Origin: Haladaptatus sp. DJG-WS-42
Lineage (GTDB): Archaea > Halobacteriota > Halobacteria > Halobacteriales > Halococcaceae
DNA length: 64,000 nucleotides
Direction of reading: 5' to 3'
NCBI RefSeq assembly: GCF_037198285.1
Contig: NZ_CP147243.1
Span: 2,348,422 to 2,412,421 of the forward strand
Below are positions 57,904-64,000 of this stretch, one piece after another. Under the pieces are notes generated by a model that saw only the letters and a list, made by a program, of their open reading frames with translations, was not told where the DNA came from and ran no database searches. Numbering within the stretch: position 1 is the first letter of the stretch; each line of letters begins with the position of its first letter. The translations under genes and the position numbers were made by a program.

Positions 57904-58656
57904 ATGACCGACGAAAACCGACACGACGTCCTCATCGTAGGTGGCGGGGTTTCCGGCCTCACCGCGGGCATCTTCACCGCTCGCGCGAATCTGGACACGC
58001 TCGTCGTCACCCACGGCGAATCAATCCTCAAGCGCAATTCTCACTTAGAGAACGTTCCCGGCTTCCCGGCGGGCGTCAACTCGCGGCTGTTTCTCGACAT
58101 GACCCGCGCGCAGGCGGCGCGAAACGGCTGTATCTTCACCGACGAGCGCGTCATCGCCATCGAACGTGACGATGCGGGATTTGTCGTGAACACCGACGAA
58201 GGCATCCTCAAAGCCGAGCGCGTCATCGCCGCGTCGTGGGCCGACAGCACGTATCTCGAGAACCTCGACGTGGAGCTCGACAAACGCGGGAGCAAGCAGT
58301 ACATCGGCATCGACGACAACGGGCGCACCGACGAACCCGGCCTCTACGCCGCGGGCAGACTCGCCGCCCAGTACCACCAGACCGTCGTGTCGGCGGGCCA
58401 CGGGGCACAGGTCGCGCTCACGCTCATCCACGACTCTGACGTGCCTTTCTACAACGACTGGGTCGCCCCCGAGGGCTACTTCACCGAGCGCGGTCGCGAG
58501 GTGCCACCGGGCTGTGAGGAGATTTCAGAAGCCGAGCGCAAGCGCCGCGAGAACCAGTCGCGCGAACTGATGCAGTCGTATTTCGAGGAGCCACACCCGG
58601 ATGAGCCGACGATGCACCCGAGCGTGCTCGCCGCCCGCGCGGAAGAAGACGAGTAA
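57904..58656 (+). CDS. FAD-dependent thioredoxin-reductase-like oxidoreductase
   Basis: A 250-residue flavoprotein with the FAD loop VGGGVSGLTAGIF at 12-24 and the C-terminal YAAGRLAA segment. It is shorter than thioredoxin reductase (about 310), and the redox-active CxxC is absent, so it is not a thioredoxin reductase. The last 60 residues are charged and helical. Its reaction is unknown. It precedes coaBC by 53 bp. Confidence 0.8.
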   Translation: MTDENRHDVLIVGGGVSGLTAGIFTARANLDTLVVTHGESILKRNSHLENVPGFPAGVNSRLFLDMTRAQAARNGCIFTDERVIAIERDDAGFVVNTDEGILKAERVIAASWADSTYLENLDVELDKRGSKQYIGIDDNGRTDEPGLYAAGRLAAQYHQTVVSAGHGAQVALTLIHDSDVPFYNDWVAPEGYFTERGREVPPGCEEISEAERKRRENQSRELMQSYFEEPHPDEPTMHPSVLAARAEEDE

Positions 58657-58709
58657 CCCCACGCGACTGTCCTATACTTTTACCCTCGCGCGACAGAGGT
58701 ACGACAAGA

Positions 58710-59864
58710 ATGCTAGAGGGAGTGAACGTTGCACTGGGCGTGACCGGGAGCATCGCGGCGGTCAAAACCGTGGAACTCGCCCACGAACTACGCCGCCACG
58801 GGGCGTCCGTCCGGGCGGTCATGACGAACAGTGCACAGGGAATCATCCATCCGTGGTCGCTCGAATTCGCCACGCAGAACCCCGTCGTCACCGAAATCAC
58901 GGGCAAGGTCGAACACGTTTCACTGTGTGGCTACGACGGCTGGGCGGACGTGCTCCTCCTCGCTCCTGCCACCGCAAACTCCGTGGGCAAAATCGCGGGC
59001 GCGGTTGACGACACGCCGGTCACAACGTGCGCGACGACGGCCCTCGGTGCTGGAATTCCCGTTGTCATCGCCCCGGCCATGCACGAGCCGATGTACGACC
59101 ACCCCGGCGTCTTAGCAGCCATCGAGAAAGTCGAGTCGTGGGGCGTCCACTTCGTCTCACCACGCATCGAGGAGGGGAAGGCAAAAATCGCTACCAAGGA
59201 CACAATCGCCCTCTCCCTCGCGCGCCACGTCACCCCGAGCCCGCTCTCGGGCAAGCACGTCGTCGTCACGAGTGGTGGCACCTCGGAGGCGGTTGACCCC
59301 GTGCGCGTCATCGCAAATCGCTCGTCGGGCAAAACCGGCCGCGCCGTCGCCCGCGCACTCTACGTCAGAGGCGCGGATGTGACGCTCGTCCACGACGGCC
59401 CCGACGTACCGTACGCAGACGTTGTGCGCGTCGAAACAGCTGCAGAGATGCTTGACGCGGTCATGGACGCGGCGGAAACTGCAGATGCGCTCATCTCCGT
59501 GGCCGCAATCAGCGACTACACGGTCGAAACGAGCGACGAGAAGCTTCGCTCGAAACAGGACGATCTCTCGCTTTCGCTCGTCCCGACGCCAAAGCTCATC
59601 GACAGCGTGCGCGAGGCGCACCCCGACCTCACCATCGTTGGGTTCAAAGCTGAGTCGGACGGCGACGACGACGCGCTCATCGAGAAAGCCCGCGAGATTC
59701 TCTCCCGTGCTGGTCTCTCGTTTGTCGTCGCGAACGACGCGAGCGTGATGGGGAAAGACGAAACGCGCGCGCTCATCGTTCGTGAACACAGCGCGCGAGT
59801 GTTCGACGGAGAAAAAGCCGCCCTCGGCGTTCGCGTCGCAGAAGCGCTAGAGGCCGAGTTTTAA
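58710..59864 (+). CDS. coaBC: bifunctional phosphopantothenoylcysteine decarboxylase/phosphopantothenate-cysteine ligase
   Basis: A 384-residue CoA biosynthesis enzyme. The N-terminal flavin decarboxylase (CoaC, about 1-185) has GVTGSIAAVKTVEL, the APATANSVGKIAGAV loop and the PAMHEPMYDHP substrate motif. The C-terminal ligase (CoaB, about 190-380) has TSGGTSEAVDPVRVIANRSSGKTG. In archaea the ligase uses phosphopantothenate made by the archaeal pantoate/phosphopantothenate route. The stop overlaps the mrpG stop by 4 nt in convergent orientation. Confidence 0.95.
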   Translation: MLEGVNVALGVTGSIAAVKTVELAHELRRHGASVRAVMTNSAQGIIHPWSLEFATQNPVVTEITGKVEHVSLCGYDGWADVLLLAPATANSVGKIAGAVDDTPVTTCATTALGAGIPVVIAPAMHEPMYDHPGVLAAIEKVESWGVHFVSPRIEEGKAKIATKDTIALSLARHVTPSPLSGKHVVVTSGGTSEAVDPVRVIANRSSGKTGRAVARALYVRGADVTLVHDGPDVPYADVVRVETAAEMLDAVMDAAETADALISVAAISDYTVETSDEKLRSKQDDLSLSLVPTPKLIDSVREAHPDLTIVGFKAESDGDDDALIEKAREILSRAGLSFVVANDASVMGKDETRALIVREHSARVFDGEKAALGVRVAEALEAEF

Positions 59865-60202
59865 TCGTCCCTGTCGCCCGGCCACTCGATTTCGTTCACG
59901 AACGGAACGCCCATCTTCTGGGCCGCTCGCGAAATCATGTGCGCACCCGTGGGTGCGGTCAGGAACAGGAAGCCGATGCCGACGAGCGAGGTCAGCCCCT
60001 CTGCGCGGGGCCCGAAGTAGACGAACGAGGCGAGGAACATGGAGGCCACACCGAGCGTGGTTGCCTTACTCGTCGAGTGCATCCGGTTGTAGACGTTCGG
60101 GAGGCGAAGCAGGCCCACGGTGCCGACGGTGAGGAAGAACGCGCCGACGGCGACGAGGGCGACGATGACGACGCCTTGGATGGTGGAAATCGCGGCAGTC
60201 AT
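59861..60202 (-). CDS. mrpG: Mrp antiporter subunit G
   Basis: A 113-residue subunit with three membrane helices and the signature LLRLPNVYNRMHSTSKATTLG. It is the last gene of the mrp operon, overlapping mrpF by 4 nt. Mrp complexes exchange Na+ for H+ and give sodium and pH tolerance, important in a salt-loving cell. Confidence 0.93.
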   Translation of the reverse strand: MTAAISTIQGVVIVALVAVGAFFLTVGTVGLLRLPNVYNRMHSTSKATTLGVASMFLASFVYFGPRAEGLTSLVGIGFLFLTAPTGAHMISRAAQKMGVPFVNEIEWPGDRDD

Positions 60203-60495
60203 TCGATGATGTCCCCCTCCGTGACGTAGCGCGCCACGGCAATCGTACTGATGAACCCGATGATGGCGAGCACCAGCGCCACGTCGATGAAGAGCCCTTC
60301 TTCAGAGAGGAGGGCGACCAACACCGCGATAGCGACGACGTTCGTCCCGATGGTGTCGAGTGCGACGACGCGGTCTGGCGTCGTTGGCCCCGTGATGACG
60401 CGGTAGCCCGCGAGCAGCGTGACGCTGCTTGCGACGATGAGGCCCGCCTGTAAGGCGAGCAAGACGAACTCGGGTGCGGCGGCCTCAGTTGCCAT
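60199..60495 (-). CDS. mrpF: Mrp antiporter subunit F
   Basis: A 98-residue subunit with three membrane helices and the segment GPTTPDRVVALDTIGTNVVAI, typical of MrpF/MnhF. I chose the ATG at 60495, which overlaps the mrpE stop; a GTG three codons upstream (60504) is possible. Confidence 0.9.
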   Translation of the reverse strand: MATEAAAPEFVLLALQAGLIVASSVTLLAGYRVITGPTTPDRVVALDTIGTNVVAIAVLVALLSEEGLFIDVALVLAIIGFISTIAVARYVTEGDIIE

Positions 60496-61045
60496 CTGGC
60501 TCACCTCCGTAGACGGGGACGGGGTCGTCGGGACTCAGTTCTTCGTCGAAGATGACCAGTGCGTAGTCCTCCCACGTCCGGATGGGTGCCACGATTGCCG
60601 CGGGGTCGCGGGCGTCGATGGCGTGGACGTAGAGGGTGTTCGTCTCCTCGTTGTAATCCATAGTGAGTGTCCCTGGAGTCAGGGTGATGCTGTTTGCGAT
60701 GGTCGTGATGCCGAGGTCGGATTTGACGCGCAGGGGCACCTCGATGACGCCCGGGTGAATGGGCATCGACGGCGAGAGCACCCGGTAAGCGACGTCCACG
60801 TTCGCGGTGGCGAGTTCCCGGAGGAACACGAGGACGTAGAGCAGCGCGTACGGCACGGCGTTCACCGCCCGGCCGAGTTTCACGCTTTCGGCGTAGAATC
60901 GGCGGAAGCCAAACGCGATGGGGATGCCGAGTGCGAGTCCGAGCAGGAACTCGCCGAACAGCGCGACGGGCTCGAACAGCGGCGCGCCGCGGACGAACAG
61001 CCAGAGCACGGCGAGCGAGACGCCGAGCACGGGCCAACGTTTCAT
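60485..61045 (-). CDS. mrpE: Mrp antiporter subunit E
   Basis: A 186-residue subunit with an N-terminal membrane part (about 1-90) and a soluble C-terminal domain containing TITLTPGTLTMDYNEE, the conserved MrpE motif. It is overlapped by mrpD upstream (4 nt) and mrpF downstream (about 11 nt), showing a tightly coupled operon. Confidence 0.93.
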   Translation of the reverse strand: MKRWPVLGVSLAVLWLFVRGAPLFEPVALFGEFLLGLALGIPIAFGFRRFYAESVKLGRAVNAVPYALLYVLVFLRELATANVDVAYRVLSPSMPIHPGVIEVPLRVKSDLGITTIANSITLTPGTLTMDYNEETNTLYVHAIDARDPAAIVAPIRTWEDYALVIFDEELSPDDPVPVYGGEPDGN

Positions 61046-62613
61046 GCCACCACCTCCGGGGCGACGGCTTCGACGTAGCCAGTCCGGTCGAGCGCGGCGT
61101 TCGCGGCGGCGTTCGCGGCGTCCATGACGGGGTCGAACCCGATGCCGAGGACAACGACGCCGAGGGCGAGCGCCACGACGGCGACGGTCAGCGCGGTCGA
61201 TGGTCGGTCAAGAATCTCGACTGGCTCGCCCCAGAAGCCGCGATTCCACGCGCGCGAGAAGTACGCGATGGTCAGGATTGCGCCGACGAGCGCGACGGCG
61301 AGCGCGGCGTCAGCCCCCGCGCGGGCGGCCGTGTCGAACACGAGCAGTTTGCCGAAGAAGCCCGACAGGGGTGGAATGCCGATGAGCGCGAGTGCGCCGA
61401 GGAAGAAGCCACCCGAGAGGACGGGTGCGCGTTCGGTGAGGCCACCGAGGTTGGCAAATTCGAGCGTGCCGGTCATCCGCTCTACGATGCCGCTTGCGAG
61501 GAACAGGAGCGCCTTCGCAAAGCCGTGGTTCAGCGAGTAGATGAGCGCGGCGGCAATGCCGAGCACTCTGACTTCGGGAACCGTCGCGGCCACGGCGAGC
61601 GGCAGCAGGATGAAGCCAACCTGTCCGATAGAGGAGTAGGCGAGCATTCCGTCGAGCGTTTTTCTCCCAACCGCGCCGAAGCCGCCGAGCAGGATGCTCG
61701 CGGCGGCCATGATGAAGAACACCGGCCCGAAGAAGTCGAGGAACGAGGTTCCAGAGAGCCCGGGCAGCGAGAGGCCTGCGGGCAGGGTCGCGGCGGCGAA
61801 GATGGTGAAGTAGAGGCGGATAATCGCGTACACGCCGACCTTCTTCACCACGCCTGCGAGCATCGCGGCGACCGGTGCAGGAGCCGCGCGGTAGGCTGGC
61901 GGCACCCAGAACTGGAACGGCGCAATCCCCGCCTTCAGCGCGAAGACGGTAAAGAGGAGTGCCGAGAGGCCGAGTACGGGAGCCGGGTCGATGCCGAAGG
62001 CAGTCGGGTCTGCGAGCCGTCTCGCCATATCGGCCATGTTGAGCGTGCCGGTGGTGGCGTAGAGGCCACCGATGGCGAGCAACATGACGGCACTGCCGAG
62101 CAGGTTGAGCACGACGTAGGTGAGCGCCGCACGCGTGTGTTCTTTGCCGCTGTAGAACGCGACGAGGACGTAGCTCGACATGAGCATCACCTCGAACCAG
62201 ACGAACAGGTTGAAGATGTCGCCAGTGAGGAACGACCCCGTCACCCCCACCATCATGAGGTGGTAGAGCGGGTGATACGAGACGCGCTGGCCGTAGTCGC
62301 TGATGAAGCGCACCGAGTAGGCGAGCGCGGCGAGCGAGACAAGCCCCGCAAGCGCGAGCATGAACACGGCGAGCGCGTCCGCGACGAGCGTGATGCCGAA
62401 CGGCGCGGCCCAGTCGGAGAGCTGGTAGACGATGACGCCGTCTGCGTCGGCCTGAATCGCCTGATAGAGGACGGAGACGCCGACGAGGTAGCCAATCCCG
62501 CCGAGGGCGCTCAGGGTGCGCTGGACGTTCAGGTAGCTTCGCGTGGCGAGCGTCAGGATGGCCGTCACGAGCGCCGTCAGCAGTGGTGCGACGACGAGGT
62601 GTGCTGGTTCCAT
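61042..62613 (-). CDS. mrpD: Mrp antiporter subunit D
   Basis: A 523-residue proton-channel subunit related to complex I NuoM/NuoN. It has about 14 membrane helices and the family motifs VWFEVMLMSSYVLVAF (with the helix 5 glutamate) and PPAYRAAPAPVAAMLAGVVKKVG (the helix 7 lysine). Together with MrpA it forms the ion-translocating core. Its ATG overlaps the mrpC stop (TGATG). Confidence 0.95.
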   Translation of the reverse strand: MEPAHLVVAPLLTALVTAILTLATRSYLNVQRTLSALGGIGYLVGVSVLYQAIQADADGVIVYQLSDWAAPFGITLVADALAVFMLALAGLVSLAALAYSVRFISDYGQRVSYHPLYHLMMVGVTGSFLTGDIFNLFVWFEVMLMSSYVLVAFYSGKEHTRAALTYVVLNLLGSAVMLLAIGGLYATTGTLNMADMARRLADPTAFGIDPAPVLGLSALLFTVFALKAGIAPFQFWVPPAYRAAPAPVAAMLAGVVKKVGVYAIIRLYFTIFAAATLPAGLSLPGLSGTSFLDFFGPVFFIMAAASILLGGFGAVGRKTLDGMLAYSSIGQVGFILLPLAVAATVPEVRVLGIAAALIYSLNHGFAKALLFLASGIVERMTGTLEFANLGGLTERAPVLSGGFFLGALALIGIPPLSGFFGKLLVFDTAARAGADAALAVALVGAILTIAYFSRAWNRGFWGEPVEILDRPSTALTVAVVALALGVVVLGIGFDPVMDAANAAANAALDRTGYVEAVAPEVVA

Positions 62614-62963
62614 CAGGTGTCACCTCCGCGTTCGAGTTCGAACAGGTCGATTGTCCCGTGTTCTTGATGGACTCGGTACGTGAGGACGAGCGCGAACGCC
62701 GTCGTCCCGAAGCCGATGACGATGGCCGTGAGGACGAGCGCCTGGACGAGCGGGTCGGTGACCGCGCCGACATCGCCGTGGGCTCCGTGGGAGAGAATCG
62801 GGACGCTTCCCGACAGCCCGCCCATGGTGACGAGATAGACGTTCGCCGACTGGCTGATGATGGTCACGCCCCAGACGACGCGGACGATGTCGCGTCGGAG
62901 GACGAGGAACGTCCCGAGGGCGAACAGCAGGCCAAGGACGGCGGCGAGGGCGAACTGCGTCAT
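62613..62963 (-). CDS. mrpC: Mrp antiporter subunit C
   Basis: A 116-residue NuoK-like subunit with three membrane helices and the motif DPLVQALVLTAIVIGFGTTAF, including the membrane glutamine/threonine pattern typical of MrpC/MnhC. It overlaps mrpB by 4 nt and mrpD by one base. Confidence 0.94.
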   Translation of the reverse strand: MTQFALAAVLGLLFALGTFLVLRRDIVRVVWGVTIISQSANVYLVTMGGLSGSVPILSHGAHGDVGAVTDPLVQALVLTAIVIGFGTTAFALVLTYRVHQEHGTIDLFELERGGDT

Positions 62964-63436
62964 TCTGCCCCCACCACCGCGAGAATCGTGAGCAGCGCGC
63001 CAACCACGACGAAGTAGACGCCGAGGTCGAACGCGAGTGCCGAGGCGAGTTCGATTTCATGATAGATTGGTACGTGTTCGACGAACAGCACGGCTTGCGT
63101 GAGGAAGGGGACGCCAAACAGCATGGCGACGACGCCGCTTCCGGCCGCGAGGATGAGTCCAGCGGCGAACAGGCCGCGGTAGTCTTCGACGATGCGTGGT
63201 TGGATGGCATCGAGCGAACTCTCCGGTCTGCGATGGAGGAGTTCTTCTTCGAGGTAGTCTAGCCCGAAGATGATGTAGATGAGGGCGAACGAGGCGACGG
63301 TGAGGACGCCCGCGATGAACCCGCCACCGGGCAGGTTGTGGCCCTGTAAGAGCAGCGCGATGGCTACGAGGAAGATGAGCGGGACGACGATGCGGGTGAC
63401 CGTCCGTGAGATGACGGTTGTGTCCTTTTCTGTCAT
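62960..63436 (-). CDS. mrpB: Mrp antiporter subunit B
   Basis: A 158-residue membrane subunit (MnhB domain) with four helices and the motif LLLQGHNLPGGGFIAGVLTV, characteristic of MrpB. It overlaps the preceding mrpA-type gene and the following mrpC by 4 nt each. Confidence 0.94.
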   Translation of the reverse strand: MTEKDTTVISRTVTRIVVPLIFLVAIALLLQGHNLPGGGFIAGVLTVASFALIYIIFGLDYLEEELLHRRPESSLDAIQPRIVEDYRGLFAAGLILAAGSGVVAMLFGVPFLTQAVLFVEHVPIYHEIELASALAFDLGVYFVVVGALLTILAVVGAE

Positions 63437-64000
63437 CCGCGCTCACCTCGCCCACGCATGGCAATCAGAGTGAGCACCGATAGCGCAGCCATCGCGACAA
63501 CCGAGATTTCGCCCAAGGTGTCGAACGCTCTGAAGTCCACGAGGATGACGTTAACGATGTTGCCCCCACCGCCGTATTCGACGAGGAGGTTGCCGTGTTC
63601 TGCGGGGATGCCAGCGCGTTCGATGAAGTAGGTGTAGATGGGGTCGTCCGGCGTCGCAGCGGTCGTGACCAGGACGGTCAGGAAGACGGTGACGCCAACG
63701 ACCGCCGAGAGGACGGCGTCTCGTGCGGCGATTGCGCGCTTTGCCGTGCCGTAGTAGGCTGGGAGTTTGTCGAGGACGAGCAAGAAGATGACCAACACGA
63801 GCGTCTCGATGACGAGTTGGGTCAGTGCGAGGTCGGGGGCGTTTGAGAGCACGAAGAACACCGCGACCATGAACCCCAGAATCGAGAGCGTGAGCACGCC
63901 CGCGATGTGAGACGGCGCGGTGCTCACGGCAATTGCGCCGACCACCGCGGCGAGCAACACGAGCGCGGTTGGAATGCCGATTTCGACGCTCGTGAACGCC
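63433..64000 (-). CDS. mrpA: Mrp antiporter subunit A, C-terminal part (runs off the right edge)
   Basis: The visible 189 codons are the C-terminal, MbhD/MbhE-like portion of MrpA, with LSNAPDLALTQLVIETLVLV and NIVNVILVDFRAFDTLGEISV. The frame stays open to the last base of the window; the GTG at 63960 is internal (preceded by VEIGIPTAL in frame), so the gene starts outside. Whether it is a full-length NuoL-like MrpA or a split version cannot be seen. Confidence 0.88.
   Translation of the reverse strand, partial: AFTSVEIGIPTALVLLAAVVGAIAVSTAPSHIAGVLTLSILGFMVAVFFVLSNAPDLALTQLVIETLVLVIFLLVLDKLPAYYGTAKRAIAARDAVLSAVVGVTVFLTVLVTTAATPDDPIYTYFIERAGIPAEHGNLLVEYGGGGNIVNVILVDFRAFDTLGEISVVAMAALSVLTLIAMRGRGERG

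Noticed and set aside
60931-62667. Open plus-strand frame of 578 codons antisense to mrpD and mrpE
   Set aside because: Extremely Arg/Glu/Gly-rich, no domains, and opposite two unmistakable antiporter subunits; a product of high third-position GC.

Overview
The window is a stretch of chromosome from a haloarchaeon (class Halobacteria). The evidence is an acidic proteome (Asp/Glu-rich surfaces throughout), archaeal TATA boxes 25-30 nt before start codons with essentially no leader, Tat-exported halocyanins with Gly/Ser-rich linkers, archaeal ribosomal and translation genes (L44e, S27e, aIF2-alpha, Nop10), archaeal lipid and isoprenoid enzymes (polyprenyl synthase, DGGGP synthase, phosphomevalonate decarboxylase type), a 7S SRP RNA and an H+/Na+ Mrp antiporter. 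The genus cannot be fixed from this sequence alone.

Layout. 1-9 kb: AlaX editing protein, HD hydrolase, LysE exporter, threonine synthase, FAD amine oxidase-like protein, an autoregulated-looking HTH gene, a membrane J-domain protein and the L44e-S27e-aIF2a-Nop10-PAC2 operon. 9-16 kb: small lipoproteins, a cupredoxin, CinA-like and NAD kinase-like enzymes, a PhoU/AbrB regulator, a tandem LEA14 (WHy) surface protein and small DUF proteins. 16-18.5 kb: a RIO-like kinase and an inserted IS1341-type element (DUF2080 protein plus TnpB). 18.5-28 kb: central carbon genes: acyl-CoA dehydrogenase, glutamate dehydrogenase, CitE-like lyase, MaoC hydratase, carboxyltransferase, fructose bisphosphatase, archaeal aldolase and 3-hydroxyacyl-CoA dehydrogenase. 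28-36 kb: two GT4 glycosyltransferases, the Rpp21-YhbY-MscS operon, the SRP RNA, cysteine synthase, a CoA-binding protein, a RAD55/KaiC-like ATPase and DGGGP synthase.

36.2-38 kb is different: tRNA-Arg(UCG) is followed by broken copies of its own 3' end, about 500 bases without genes, an AT-rich orphan exported protein and a decayed VOC gene. I read this as the scar of an integrated element. 38-45 kb returns to ordinary genes (deacylase, DUF7344 regulator, oxidoreductases, mevalonate pathway decarboxylase, Nth). 45-52 kb holds the menaquinol:halocyanin oxidoreductase cluster: DUF7319, halocyanin, DUF7318, Rieske protein, b6-type and subunit IV-type cytochrome b proteins, DUF7315 and DUF7314. 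52-60 kb: a NAD kinase homologue that has lost its GGDG motif, M28 and M42 peptidases, a polyprenyl synthase, a second halocyanin almost identical in its core to the first, and CoaBC. The window ends inside an mrpA-G antiporter operon read leftward.

The most unusual signals are regulatory and structural: a perfect 15-bp inverted operator pair before the HTH gene, a dyad with a TATA box at its centre before glutamate dehydrogenase, five helically phased GAAAC repeats before a DUF7344 gene, the tRNA-Arg scar, a 42-residue unlisted membrane protein and an unexplained hairpin-rich intergenic stretch near 15.9 kb. I found no CRISPR array, rRNA gene or defence island.
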